Shown here piece after piece: positions 44,111 through 52,772 of a stretch of 64,000 nucleotides of DNA. Under the pieces are notes generated by a model, which did no database searches, was not told the origin of the DNA, and saw nothing but the letters and a program-made list of their open reading frames with translations. Source of the DNA: PNNG01 sp964577055 (GTDB lineage: Bacteria; Bacteroidota; Bacteroidia; UBA7662); contig CAZNWC010000012.1 in assembly GCA_964577055.1 (NCBI GenBank), positions 1 to 64,000 on the forward strand. Direction: 5' to 3'. A program made the translations under genes and the position numbers. Positions within the stretch are counted from its first letter, which is position 1. The number at the start of each line of letters is the position of its first letter.

Positions 44111-44322
44111 TCTTTGTTGTGCGTAGATGATGCCTTTTCCGACGGCTTCCACATGCCGGCAACCAAGTAGCCCATAAAACCAAAATACAGGCTGCTGTTG
44201 AGGGCCGAACCGGTGATGGTACAGCCATTTACACAGCCGTAAAAATACCAGTAGGCATAACCAGCCAAAGCGCCAAGCAATATGCCGGCCATTGGTTTTT
44301 TGTATTTGAGCAATAGTTCCAT
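44098..44322 (-). CDS. DUF6132-family small membrane protein
   Basis: A 74-residue protein with two membrane helices (MAGILLGALAGYAYWYFYGC and LYFGFMGYLVAGMW) and two cysteines between them (CVNGC) in the family's C..G.CTITGS..NS.LY pattern. The role is unknown, but the gene is frequently found with rhodanese or thioredoxin-type genes. Here the rhodanese gene is three bases upstream on the same strand, suggesting sulfur or redox work at the membrane. The stop lies inside the terminator hairpin. Confidence 0.8.
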   Translation of the reverse strand: MELLLKYKKPMAGILLGALAGYAYWYFYGCVNGCTITGSALNSSLYFGFMGYLVAGMWKPSEKASSTHNKEPQE

Positions 44323-44325
44323 GAA

Positions 44326-44607
44326 TTACATGGTCAAGATACGCATATCGGCCAAACCTCCGGCATTGTATACCTCGGTGAAGCCGGCTTGCATCATGTA
44401 ATGGGCGGCCATGCTGCTGCGGGCGCCACTGCGGCAATACAAAATAAAGGGAGGGGTGAGGGCCTTGAGCTCGTCAACTCGGTAGGCTATTTCGTCAACC
44501 GGAATGTTCACGGCACCATCGATGTGGCCGCTTTGGTATTCCATGGGGCTGCGCACGTCGAGGATGGTAGCCTTGGGGTCTTGCAAAAGTTCTTTGATGT
44601 TTTTCAT
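44326..44607 (-). CDS. Single-domain rhodanese-like sulfurtransferase
   Basis: A 93-residue rhodanese (PspE/GlpE size) that carries sulfane sulfur on a cysteine. ILDVRSPMEYQSGHIDGAVNIP is the family's CH2A-type region, and the active-site loop is YCRSGARS with the catalytic Cys followed by R-S-G-A-R. No signal peptide, so cytoplasmic. It forms a two-gene operon with DUF6132, with a -7 box TACCTTTG at 44627-44634. Confidence 0.93.
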   Translation of the reverse strand: MKNIKELLQDPKATILDVRSPMEYQSGHIDGAVNIPVDEIAYRVDELKALTPPFILYCRSGARSSMAAHYMMQAGFTEVYNAGGLADMRILTM

Positions 44608-44626
44608 GATGGGTAATTTCTTTACA

Positions 44627-44634
44627 CAAAGGTA
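44627..44634 (-). promoter_or_regulatory. -7 box of the rhodanese/DUF6132 operon
   Basis: On the minus strand TACCTTTG, an exact TAnnTTTG match 19 bases before the rhodanese ATG. No well-spaced -33 TTG is seen. Confidence 0.5.
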
Positions 44635-44831
44635 GGAGGCTGCAAAGGGCGACTTTGTTACTTCGATTACAAAGCGGGATTTTTAGGGTGTACTGGGTTT
44701 GGGGACAAACACTGAGGTCACGGAGCACCCACAGGAAACATTGCGTTGGGGATCCAACAGGTATATTTCGTAACCGAGATGTAGTGTGGCTAGCATCATC
44801 TACGCGATTGGCTTCTTATTCAAACATTCAT

Positions 44832-46085
44832 TCAATGTCCAAGAGATGCAAGCGATATGACCTGAATGCCATCTAGCCTTTTATGGCTCATACCAGTTCC
44901 TGTGATGATATTCAGTGACTTTGGTGGGTTCATTTTTGATGTATCAATGGTGGATTCAAATTTTTTCAAATGAGCTGCTGCCTCCTCTATGTGTCCAACA
45001 CCTAACTTTATTTCAAACGCAGCGTAATCACCATTTCTTTTTTGTACGATCGCATCTATTTCTAAACCATAAGAATCTTGGTAATGGAAAAGTGTTGCGT
45101 CGTTTGCTCTTGCATATACTTTTAATTCATGAATGGCTAGACTTTCAAACAAAAAACCCGTGAAAAGCAGGTCGTTTAACAATGCTTCTTGGTTGAGTCC
45201 TAGGGCAGCTGCCGCAAGCGAAGGGTCAACTAAATGACGTTTTGCTGCTTTTCTGAGCGATGCTGCAGACCTGATGTGTGGATTAAAAGCGGGTTGTTCG
45301 TATAAAATCATTAATTGCGAAAGAGCACTGAGGTAGTCGGTAATGGTGTTTCTCGATATCTCGCTGCTGTCGTATGTCTTGGTATCTTTTTCAAGGGTGC
45401 TATTGTCAACCAAGGTTGAAGTATTTCGAGCCAAAGACCGTAGTAGGTTTCTCACTTTTTGAGGGTCTCGTTTTACTCCTGTCACCCGAGCCATGTCGAC
45501 CTCACATAACAAGTCGATATAACCCAAATTCAATTTTTGGGCATTACTTAACGACTCATCTACTAAGGTAGGCCAGCCACCTACAAGTATTTTTTCAATA
45601 ATAAAATCCAGTGACACGCCTTCTTCGTAAATGTCGGTGATTGACCCATTGAGTAAATCAGCGAGTTTTACGTTACCGGTTGAATAGCCAAGCTCCTGCC
45701 AAGTCATGGTGTCCATCTGAATTACCGTAAACCTACCTGCCCCACTATGTAGCTTGGCTTCATCATTGGGATTGGCAGAGCCGGTTAAGATAAATTGCCC
45801 TTTTTCTTGGCGCCTATCAACTTCGTGGCGTACATAATTCCATACGGAGGCGTGCTCTTGCCATTCGTCAATAAGCCTAGGAGTTTCGCCTTTCAAAAGT
45901 AGGTTTGGGTCTGTTGCCATAAGCATAGAAACCTGCAGATTGGTGTCCATGCTCAAGATGCTTTTAGCAAAACGTTTGGCTGTTTCTGTTTTGCCACACG
46001 ATTTTGGTCCTTTGATGAGAACAGCTCCCGATGCTGCTAAACTTGCCGAAAGCTCATTTTCTATAATTCTAGAGATATAAGTCAT
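44832..46085 (-). CDS. AAA+ ATPase with DUF4143 (AAA_14) and nuclease-like C-terminus
   Basis: A 417-residue protein. Walker A is KGPKSCGKTETA (about 25-36) and Walker B RLIDEWQ (Asp73, Glu74); GQFILTGSANP is the sensor strand. DUF4143 occupies about 190-360. Near the C-terminus EIDAIVQKRNGDYAAFEIKLG resembles a PD-(D/E)xK nuclease core (D...E-x-K). The family is widespread in bacteria, often in mobile or defence-like contexts, and has no established function. A four-copy repeat at a 23-base period lies upstream, within about 40 to 120 bases of the start. Single gene. Confidence 0.88.
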   Translation of the reverse strand: MTYISRIIENELSASLAASGAVLIKGPKSCGKTETAKRFAKSILSMDTNLQVSMLMATDPNLLLKGETPRLIDEWQEHASVWNYVRHEVDRRQEKGQFILTGSANPNDEAKLHSGAGRFTVIQMDTMTWQELGYSTGNVKLADLLNGSITDIYEEGVSLDFIIEKILVGGWPTLVDESLSNAQKLNLGYIDLLCEVDMARVTGVKRDPQKVRNLLRSLARNTSTLVDNSTLEKDTKTYDSSEISRNTITDYLSALSQLMILYEQPAFNPHIRSAASLRKAAKRHLVDPSLAAAALGLNQEALLNDLLFTGFLFESLAIHELKVYARANDATLFHYQDSYGLEIDAIVQKRNGDYAAFEIKLGVGHIEEAAAHLKKFESTIDTSKMNPPKSLNIITGTGMSHKRLDGIQVISLASLGH

Positions 46086-46122
46086 TGGCCTTGTATAGAG
46101 TGGATTGGCAATGGTCTTTTTC

Positions 46123-46203
46123 TATTATGCAAATTTAAGGATATTTATTGTGCAAAATGTAGGTTTTTTATTGTGCAAAAATCAGGCTGTTTTTAGTGCA
46201 CTT
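46123..46203 (-). promoter_or_regulatory. 23-bp-phased repeat array upstream of the AAA/DUF4143 gene
   Basis: Four copies of a TATTGTGCAAAA-like unit with the invariant TGCA at 46128, 46151, 46174 and 46197, exactly 23 bases apart (two copies match in 12 bases; the outer two are degenerate). On the minus strand the unit nearest the gene contains TAAATTTG (46137-46130), a perfect -7 box. The array therefore overlays the promoter and probably is an operator. Confidence 0.65.
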
Positions 46204-46342
46204 TTTAGGAAGTCTTAGGCCGTTAGGTAAACTGGCCATACATTTTGCTGAAATACAGTATGCCAAGGCCAAGCATTTGGCCGTACAAGCGTGCCGCTGA
46301 AATCTGTTTTTTTCTTTGGAGAAGCAACCCAACCAAAGACCA
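46204..46342. other. Spacer after rarA with an in-frame 39-codon extension
   Basis: Directly after the rarA TGA (46345-46343) the same frame stays open for 39 codons to a TAA at 46223, reading LVGLLLQRKKQISAARLYGQ then MLGLGILYFSKMYGQFT. The texture is that of a small membrane helix. It may be chance, a small ORF from a TTG, or readthrough. No terminator was found for rarA here. Confidence 0.3.
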
Positions 46343-47599
46343 TCAATAGCCGTAATGGTCGTTCCACCAACGTTTTAATTGGGTCCGCATTTCTGCCTCT
46401 CTGGCATTTTGGCCGGGTTCAAATAGGCGCGTTCCGCTGATGGCCTCTGGCAAAAACTCTTGCATCACAAAATTGCCCACCCCATCGTGGCTGTACTGGT
46501 AGTCTTTGCCGTAACCCAGTTGTTTCATCAATTTGGTTGGGGCATTTCGCAAGTGCAAGGGTACAGGCAAATCGCCGGTTTTTTCTACCAGGGCAATGGC
46601 ATCTTCAATGGCCACATAACTGGCATTGCTCTTGGGACTGGTGGCCAGGTAAATGGCGGTTTGCGAAAGGATGATGCGCGCCTCGGGGTAGCCAATCATT
46701 TTAACGGCTTCGAGACAACTTTTGGCCAAAATCATGGCGGTGGGATTGGCATTGCCAATGTCTTCAGAAGCCAAAATCACCATCCGCCGTGCAATGAATA
46801 CCGGATCCTCACCGGCCACAATCATGCGTGCCAAATAGTACACCGCAGCATTCGGATCGCTGCCCCGCATTGATTTGATGAAGGCCGAAATGATATCGTA
46901 ATGGTGTTCGCCCGATTTGTCGTAACGCGCCAAGTGCTTTTGGGCAACCTGCATGACCAGTTCGTCGGTAATTACCACCGGCGATTCGGCTGTGGTTACC
47001 AGCTCAAGCAAGTTCAGCAATTTGCGGGCATCGCCACCACTGAGGCGGAAAAGGGCGGCATGCTCGCGCAGTTCGATGCTCTTTTTTTGCAGGTCCTCAT
47101 CGCGTTCCAGGGCTTGCTGCACAATTTGCAGCAATTCGGCTTCACCCAGTGATTCGAGCAGGTATACCTGGCAACGACTCAGCAAGGCGGCATTTACCTC
47201 AAACGATGGATTTTCGGTGGTAGCACCTACCAAAGTCACCTGGCCTTTTTCAACGGCTCCCAAAAGCGCATCTTGCTGGCTTTTGTTGAAGCGGTGAATT
47301 TCGTCGATGAACAATACCGGCGGAAACAAACTACCGCCCTTGCCAATCACCTCGCGCAAATCTTTCACCCCGGCTTGTACCGCACTCAAAATGTGGAAAG
47401 GCCGCTTCATCTGGCTGGCCAACAGTTGCGCCAGGGTGGTTTTGCCCACGCCGGGCGGTCCCCAAAAAATCATCGACGGCAGTTGCTGCTGCTTGAGCAA
47501 GCGGCGGATGATGCCATCGGGGCCCACCAAATGCTGCTGACCCACATAATCTTCGATCTTTTGTGGGCGCATGCGTTCGGCAAGGGGAGTCACATTCAT
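46343..47599 (-). CDS. rarA: Replication-associated recombination protein A (RarA/MgsA)
   Basis: A 418-residue AAA+ ATPase related to clamp loaders and WRNIP1, acting at stalled replication forks. It begins PLAERMRPQKIEDYVGQQHL. Walker A is FWGPPGVGKTTLAQ, Walker B LFIDEIHRFN, and sensor 1 GATTENPSF. The C-terminal MgsA tetramerisation domain carries DPNAAVYYLARMI and the LPVPLHLRNAPTKLMKQLGYG hallmark. Normal length. Single gene, divergent from mnmD. Confidence 0.95.
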   Translation of the reverse strand: MNVTPLAERMRPQKIEDYVGQQHLVGPDGIIRRLLKQQQLPSMIFWGPPGVGKTTLAQLLASQMKRPFHILSAVQAGVKDLREVIGKGGSLFPPVLFIDEIHRFNKSQQDALLGAVEKGQVTLVGATTENPSFEVNAALLSRCQVYLLESLGEAELLQIVQQALERDEDLQKKSIELREHAALFRLSGGDARKLLNLLELVTTAESPVVITDELVMQVAQKHLARYDKSGEHHYDIISAFIKSMRGSDPNAAVYYLARMIVAGEDPVFIARRMVILASEDIGNANPTAMILAKSCLEAVKMIGYPEARIILSQTAIYLATSPKSNASYVAIEDAIALVEKTGDLPVPLHLRNAPTKLMKQLGYGKDYQYSHDGVGNFVMQEFLPEAISGTRLFEPGQNAREAEMRTQLKRWWNDHYGY

Positions 47600-47936
47600 C
47601 TCACAAACTTACCGATAGCGATTGAAATGTACACCTTTCGCCGCCAAATCACCCGAATGTTCCGCAATCAGCAAACAACCAAACTGGCCGCGGCTGAAGC
47701 TCTGTGTACTCCGGCCAAACTGCGCAAGCAGTGCAGGCCAGCAGGCTCCGATACCTCGTCGCTGGCATGGCTGTTCGAGGCACTGAACCAATGGCTGTTC
47801 TAAGCCGCTCTGCTTTAATCATGAGGTGGCAGCAGCCCCGCGGCTATCAAATCCTCTTTTGCTCTGCGGTTAGAAAAAATGTACCTTTTTTGCCTCTTTC
47901 AGCCATTTGCAAGCACAGTTTGCGTTATTTTGCAGT
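47600..47936. other. Divergent spacer between rarA and mnmD
   Basis: 337 bases. One plus-strand ORF of 58 codons (47627-47803, MYTFRRQITRMFRNQQTTKL...) starts 28 bases from the rarA ATG, but it resembles nothing I know and overlaps an open frame on the other strand, so it is not called as a gene. Near the right end TATTTTG (47926-47932) is an imperfect -7 box for mnmD. Confidence 0.35.
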
Positions 47937-48620
47937 GTGTCTATCCACTCCGCCCAAACCTCGCTCGTAGTCACCCGAGACGGCTCTCACAGCCTGCGTA
48001 ACGAGCTCACGGGCGAGCATTACCACAGCATTTTTGGCGCTTTTACAGAATCGAAATACGTATTCGAAAAAATGGGTCTGCTCGAAGCCGATTTGTCGGT
48101 GGCACCCTTGCGTCTGCTCGAAGTAGGGGTGGGCACAGGTTTGAATTTGCTGTTGGCTTTGGCTTTTGCACGCGACAACTGCCTGCACCTGCAATACACG
48201 GGTTTGGAGCCCTTTCCGGTGCAGCCCGAACAAATAGCCGCGCTCAACTATGCCCAATTTGCCGATGCAGCGGCTTGCGCTTGGTGGCAGTCGGTATACA
48301 GTAATTTGCTGGCCGGCCATCCCCAACAATTTTCCACTGCAGAAGTGGCAATAGTGCAGCAGCCCTTGTTGCAATTCCAAACTACTCAGCCTTTTGATTT
48401 GGTGTTTTACGATGCTTTTTCACCCAGCAGTGAAGAAAGTATGTGGAACGACGACAGCATCGACCACATCAGCAGCCTCTTGGCACCGGGCGGACGTTTG
48501 GTTACTTACTGCATCAGGGGCTATATTCGCCGCAGATTTTTGGCCAATGGCTTGTTGGCCGAAAAACGTCCCGGCCCGCCGGGCAAAAGAGAAATGATGG
48601 TCGTTACCAAACCCCACTGA
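47937..48620 (+). CDS. mnmD: tRNA 5-methylaminomethyl-2-thiouridine methyltransferase (MnmD)
   Basis: A 227-residue SAM-dependent methyltransferase completing mnm5s2U at the wobble position of tRNA; E. coli has the same domain in MnmC. The SAM motif is LLEVGVGTGLNLLLAL. The catalytic region FDLVFYDAFSPSSEESMWND and C-terminal KRPGPPGKREMMVVTKP match MnmD (DUF752). The start is GTG 47937; the open frame to 47907 would begin inside the promoter region and no ATG is available. Its TGA overlaps the pyrD ATG by one base. Confidence 0.9.
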   Translation: MSIHSAQTSLVVTRDGSHSLRNELTGEHYHSIFGAFTESKYVFEKMGLLEADLSVAPLRLLEVGVGTGLNLLLALAFARDNCLHLQYTGLEPFPVQPEQIAALNYAQFADAAACAWWQSVYSNLLAGHPQQFSTAEVAIVQQPLLQFQTTQPFDLVFYDAFSPSSEESMWNDDSIDHISSLLAPGGRLVTYCIRGYIRRRFLANGLLAEKRPGPPGKREMMVVTKPH

Positions 48621-49639
48621 TGTTTACACTCATTCGCCGCATCCTGTTTTTATTGCCCCCCGAAAGGGCGCATTACGCAACCATGCACCTTTTGCAAGTG
48701 CTGTGTGCTCTAGCGCCTACGCGTTGGTTGCTCCAGCAAATTTGGCCCATGGTGCACGACCCGGTGGAAGTTGCCGGCATCCGTTTCCCGAACAGGGTAG
48801 GACTGGCCGCTGGTTTCGACAAAGACGCCCGGTTCATGCGCGTTTTCAAAACGCTCGGCTTCGGCCATATGGAAATTGGTACCATCACGCCCAAACCCCA
48901 ACCGGGCAACGAAAAGCCCCGCTTGTTCAGGTTGCCGGCCGACAAAGCCCTCATCAACCGACTGGGTTTTAACAATATGGGCTTGGACCATGCCATCGAA
49001 AAGCTGAAAAACCGTCCCCAAGGCTTAATCATTGGTGGCAATATTGGCAAAAATAAGCTTACGCCCAACGAAGAGGCAGAAAGCGATTATGTGAAATGCT
49101 TCGAGGGTTTGTTTCCTTATGTAGATTATTTCACGGTGAATGTAAGTTCTCCCAATACGCCCAATTTACGTGCCCTGCAAGAGAAGGAGCCTTTGATGGC
49201 CTTGTTGACTGCCCTGCAAATGCGCAACCAAGCCAAAAAAACACCCAAGCCCATTTTCCTCAAAATTGCGCCCGACCTCACCGAAGGCCAGCTCGACGAC
49301 ATTGTCGACATCGTTAAAAGCACTCAAATTGCCGGAGTGGTGGCCACCAATACCACCATTGACCGCACAGGATTGCAAACAGCTGCTGCCGAAGTGGAAA
49401 GTTTAGGTGCCGGTGGCTTGAGTGGTGCTCCCGTATTCGTAAAATCAACCCAAATGCTGCAGCAGCTGCACGAAAAGTCGGGAGGAAGCTTTCCCATCAT
49501 CGGTGTCGGCGGTATTTTAACAGGCCAGCAGGCTGCCGATAAAGCCAAGGCCGGTGCAGTGATGGTGCAATTGTATACGGGTTTTATTTATCGCGGTCCG
49601 CAATTGGTGCATGAAAGCGCCAAAGCGTTAAAACGATAA
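48620..49639 (+). CDS. pyrD: Dihydroorotate dehydrogenase (quinone), class 2
   Basis: A 339-residue FMN enzyme that oxidises dihydroorotate to orotate in pyrimidine synthesis, passing electrons to membrane quinone. The N-terminal amphipathic extension (FTLIRRILFLLPPERAHYAT) marks the class 2 membrane-associated type. Signatures are NRVGLAAGFDKDA, VNVSSPNTPNLRALQ with the catalytic Ser, and GGLSGAPVF. The ATG at 48620 overlaps the mnmD stop; the longer frame from 48443 lies inside mnmD. Confidence 0.96.
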   Translation: MFTLIRRILFLLPPERAHYATMHLLQVLCALAPTRWLLQQIWPMVHDPVEVAGIRFPNRVGLAAGFDKDARFMRVFKTLGFGHMEIGTITPKPQPGNEKPRLFRLPADKALINRLGFNNMGLDHAIEKLKNRPQGLIIGGNIGKNKLTPNEEAESDYVKCFEGLFPYVDYFTVNVSSPNTPNLRALQEKEPLMALLTALQMRNQAKKTPKPIFLKIAPDLTEGQLDDIVDIVKSTQIAGVVATNTTIDRTGLQTAAAEVESLGAGGLSGAPVFVKSTQMLQQLHEKSGGSFPIIGVGGILTGQQAADKAKAGAVMVQLYTGFIYRGPQLVHESAKALKR

Positions 49640-49652
49640 TCAAGCTTAGCAC

Positions 49653-50441
49653 GTGAAAACATCGCTGCTGGTAAGTACCTACAACCGCCCCTCGGCATTG
49701 AAGTTATGCCTGAGAAGCATTTTGGAGCAGTCGGTACCGCCCGATGAGATTGTGATTGCTGACGACGGTTCAGGAGCACCCACACGCGCAGTGATAGTGG
49801 CCATGCAGCAACTAAGCAAAGTACCCATCGCGCATGTTTGGCATGAAGACGATGGATTTCGTTTGGCGGCCATCAGGAACAAAGCCTTGGTGCAAGCGTC
49901 GGGCGAATACATCATGCAAATAGATGGCGATATGTTGTTGCACAAGCATTTTGTGCGCGACCATTTGCGTTTTGCCCGAAAAGGCTATTGGCTCAAAGGC
50001 AACCGGGTGATGTTGCCCGAAAAGCTAACCCATGAGATGGAGCACGAAGGCAAGCTTTTGCCAGGGTGCTTGCTTTTTCGGAAGGATGTAGGCAAGCGCA
50101 AATTGTTGTTGCCAGCCGATTTTTTGAATGCACTGATGGTTTACCGACTTCCTTACAAGGGTGTGCAAGGCGGCAATATGAGTTATTGGAAGGCAGATGC
50201 CGAGGCCGTGAATGGATTCGACGAAGCTTTTGAGGGTTGGGGCAAAGAAGATGATGATTTTGTACAGCGCCTCATGCGTTTGGGCGTACGACCCGCCCAA
50301 TTGGTCTTTGCAGCGCGAACGTATCACCTTTATCATCCCGATGCCGACAGAAGCAAAGTCGCCACCAATACCCACTTGCTCGAAAAACGCAATGCATCGG
50401 GCATTATCGAAGCAGGAAAAGGCATGAAGCAATTACTCTAA
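49653..50441 (+). CDS. Family 2 glycosyltransferase with C-terminal galactosyltransferase-type region
   Basis: A 262-residue GT-A glycosyltransferase. SLLVSTYNRPSALKLCLRSI starts the nucleotide-sugar fold, ADDGSG the first acidic strand, and QIDGDM is the DxD metal motif. C-terminally GGNMSYWKADAEAVNGFDEA then FEGWGKEDDDF is the Glyco_transf_7C signature with the catalytic E-D. The GTG at 49653 is the start. The acceptor is unknown; lipopolysaccharide or capsule glycan is usual. It is 13 bases after pyrD, so probably co-transcribed. Confidence 0.88.
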   Translation: MKTSLLVSTYNRPSALKLCLRSILEQSVPPDEIVIADDGSGAPTRAVIVAMQQLSKVPIAHVWHEDDGFRLAAIRNKALVQASGEYIMQIDGDMLLHKHFVRDHLRFARKGYWLKGNRVMLPEKLTHEMEHEGKLLPGCLLFRKDVGKRKLLLPADFLNALMVYRLPYKGVQGGNMSYWKADAEAVNGFDEAFEGWGKEDDDFVQRLMRLGVRPAQLVFAARTYHLYHPDADRSKVATNTHLLEKRNASGIIEAGKGMKQLL

Positions 50442-50454
50442 ACACGAGGGGAAA

Positions 50455-51129
50455 TTATTGGGTAAATGCGAATTGTAGCAAGTTTGCACCCATTTGCAAA
50501 GCTTTCAATCGCACTTCTTCAGGATCGTTATGCACTTCAAGGTCTTCCCAGCCATTGCCCAAATCGCATTCATAGCTGTAAAATACTACCAACCGTCCTT
50601 TGTAAAATAAACCAAAGCCTTGTGCCGGTTTGCCATCATGCTCGTGTATTTTGGGGAGCCCTTGGCTGAACTTGTATTTCTGACTGTAAATGGGATGGTT
50701 AAATGGCAATTCTACCCAATCGGCATCGGGAAAAACTTTCTTCATTTCATGCCTGATGAATGGGTCTAAGCCGTAATTATCGTCTATGTGCAAAAAGCCT
50801 CCTCCAGTCAGGTACCGACGAAGATTTTCAGCATCCTCGCGCGAAAAAACCACATTTCCATGTCCAGTCATGTACACAAAGGGGTGGCGGAACAATTCGG
50901 CACTGGCCACATCAACTACAGCTTCTTGAGGATCAATGTTGGTGAGCAGCTCTTTGTTGGAAAATTTGATGAGATTCGGCAGGGCAGTTGGATTCGCATA
51001 CCAATCGCCACCGCCACGGTATTTCAACTTGGCGATTTTATAGGGATAGTTTTGTGCCCACGCGCTGCTGGATTGCAGCAACAAAGCGAACAACAATATG
51101 AACCAATCTAAATAATATTTTCTGTTCAT
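50455..51129 (-). CDS. DUF4159 secreted protein
   Basis: A 224-residue protein with a signal peptide (YLDWFILLFALLLQSSSAWA). The body carries the DUF4159 pattern: KLKYRGGGDWYANPTALPNL, PFVYMTGHGNVVFS, LTGGGFLHIDDNYG and FNHPIYSQKY. The domain resembles a glutamine-amidotransferase-like fold of unknown activity, and a periplasmic location is likely. Its start overlaps the rsmE stop (ATGA), making it the last gene of the miaA-rsmE-DUF4159 operon. This seems an odd partner for RNA-modification enzymes. Confidence 0.88.
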   Translation of the reverse strand: MNRKYYLDWFILLFALLLQSSSAWAQNYPYKIAKLKYRGGGDWYANPTALPNLIKFSNKELLTNIDPQEAVVDVASAELFRHPFVYMTGHGNVVFSREDAENLRRYLTGGGFLHIDDNYGLDPFIRHEMKKVFPDADWVELPFNHPIYSQKYKFSQGLPKIHEHDGKPAQGFGLFYKGRLVVFYSYECDLGNGWEDLEVHNDPEEVRLKALQMGANLLQFAFTQ

Positions 51130-51827
51130 CGCAAAGCATGTTTGATTTCGGCCAAGCCAACCAGGGCCGCAGTTTCAGTGCGCAAACGCTCTTGTCCCAA
51201 AGTAACGAAATTAACTCGTTTTTGTGCCGCTAAATCAATTTCTTCCGGTGAAAAATCACCTTCCGGACCAATGAACAAATGATTTTCTACCCCAAGCAAA
51301 TCCGATGAGATGTCATGTTTGCTTCCTTTGGCGCAATGGGCCAGCAACACATTGCCCGAAATTGATGTGAGGTGCTTGTGCAAGGGCACAGGACCCAACA
51401 ACAGCGGCAAGTGGCATTTGAGCGATTGTTTCATGGCTGCAACCATCAATCGCTCCAATCGGGCCAATTTGGGGAAAGTCTTTTCAGTGCGCTGGCATTG
51501 TATCAAGGTGATGCTGCTCACACCTATTTCTACGGCTTTTTCAATCAACCATTCGAGCCGGGCTTCTTGTTTCAAAGGCGAAACGGCAAGGTGAACAGTA
51601 GGCACCATGGCGGGCAGAAGTTCGGTGCGAATGACCTCCAATTCACACTTTTTGACCTCTTTACTGAGCAAGCGACAGCTAATCAATCGACCTTTGCCGT
51701 CGGTCAAGTACAATTCGGTTCCAGGCATGTGCCTACGGGTACGAATGGCATGATGTGCTTCTTCCTCGTCAAAGAAAAAGCGCCCAGTTTCTGGTATTTC
51801 GGCTTGATAAAAAAGCTCGTTGATCAT
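51126..51827 (-). CDS. rsmE: 16S rRNA (uracil-1498 N3) methyltransferase
   Basis: A 233-residue SPOUT-class methyltransferase that methylates U1498 of 16S rRNA. An N-terminal PUA-like domain (ELFYQAEIPETGRFFFDEEE) precedes the trefoil-knot catalytic domain with VEIGVSSITLIQCQRTE, the knot motif FIGPEGDFSPEE and LGQERLRTETAAL. Normal length. Both ends overlap neighbours by ATGA (miaA upstream, DUF4159 downstream). Confidence 0.95.
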   Translation of the reverse strand: MINELFYQAEIPETGRFFFDEEEAHHAIRTRRHMPGTELYLTDGKGRLISCRLLSKEVKKCELEVIRTELLPAMVPTVHLAVSPLKQEARLEWLIEKAVEIGVSSITLIQCQRTEKTFPKLARLERLMVAAMKQSLKCHLPLLLGPVPLHKHLTSISGNVLLAHCAKGSKHDISSDLLGVENHLFIGPEGDFSPEEIDLAAQKRVNFVTLGQERLRTETAALVGLAEIKHALR

Positions 51828-52735
51828 GCGTGCAACTGCTGTTGAATGTGCGCTAAAATAGGAGAGAGTTCGCCCTTTTCAAACCATTGTACTTGGGCCT
51901 GATTGCGGAACCAGGTCATTTGCCGACGTGCGAACTGACGCGTATTGCGCTGAATAAGCCGAATGGCTTCCTCTCGGTCATAAAGTCCGTCGAAATGCCC
52001 AAACCACTCGCGATAGCCTACGGTTTGCAGGCTTTCGAGCGAGCGCAGTGGGTACAACACACGTGCCTCTGCTTCCAAACCAGCTTCAACCATGTGCAAC
52101 ACACGCTGGTTGATCCGCATATGCAGTTCCTTTCGGTCGGGGTCAAGACCAATCCACACCGTTCGGTATGGCCTTTTTTTGGGCTGAGCTTTGCGAAATG
52201 CCGAAAAAGGTGCTCCGGTACTGTCCATGACTTCCAATGCCCTGATCAAACGCTGGTGGTTTTGCATATCGGCTTGGGCAGCATATCGCGGATCGCGTTG
52301 GGTAACCGCTTCTTGCAAAGGAATGATGCCTTCGCTCTCGAAAACCGCTTTCCAGTGATTTCTGCTGGCATCGTTTTTCTTCGAGATATCGTCAAAGCCT
52401 TCCACGAGGGCCTTGGCAAACAAGCCTGATCCGCCCACTGCAATCACAATGTGATGTGACTTGAACAAGGTTTGTAGAAGTTCGTTTCCGGCGCGTTCAA
52501 AAGCTCCTGCACTCAAATGCTCTTGAACGCTTCTGTCGGCGATAAAATGGTGTGGTATGCCCTGCATCTCCTCCTCGCGGGGAATGGCAGCTCCAATCGG
52601 CAATTCGCGGTAAAACTGTCGCGAGTCGAACGAAAGAACCTCACACGCCAATGCTTTGGCCAAATCGACCGCCAAGGCAGTTTTGCCGCTGGCCGTGGGT
52701 CCAACCACCAAAATAAGTAAAGGTTCTTGTTGCAT
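51824..52735 (-). CDS. miaA: tRNA dimethylallyltransferase
   Basis: A 303-residue enzyme adding a dimethylallyl group to A37 of tRNAs that read UNN codons. The P-loop is VVGPTASGKTALAVDLA, followed by FDSRQFYRELPIGA, AVGGSGLFAKALVEGFDD and the C-terminal RNTRQFARRQMTWFRNQ, the MiaA C-terminal motif. First gene of the miaA-rsmE-DUF4159 operon. The terminator of the upstream gene lies just before its start, so a promoter must lie in or next to that short gap. Confidence 0.96.
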   Translation of the reverse strand: MQQEPLLILVVGPTASGKTALAVDLAKALACEVLSFDSRQFYRELPIGAAIPREEEMQGIPHHFIADRSVQEHLSAGAFERAGNELLQTLFKSHHIVIAVGGSGLFAKALVEGFDDISKKNDASRNHWKAVFESEGIIPLQEAVTQRDPRYAAQADMQNHQRLIRALEVMDSTGAPFSAFRKAQPKKRPYRTVWIGLDPDRKELHMRINQRVLHMVEAGLEAEARVLYPLRSLESLQTVGYREWFGHFDGLYDREEAIRLIQRNTRQFARRQMTWFRNQAQVQWFEKGELSPILAHIQQQLHA

Positions 52736-52743
52736 TGCTCATG

Positions 52744-52766
52744 AAAAAGCCGGGACTTGCCCGGCC
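52744..52766 (-). terminator. Terminator of the pRiA4b ORF-3 gene
   Basis: On the minus strand GCCGGG, loop CAAGT, CCCGGC then five T, directly ahead of miaA. Confidence 0.82.
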
Positions 52767-52772
52767 TTGATT

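Noticed and set aside
46123..46203. The 23-bp-spaced repeats as a CRISPR array
   Set aside because: The repeated core is only about 12 bases, spacers would be about 11 bases, outer copies are degenerate, and no cas gene is near.
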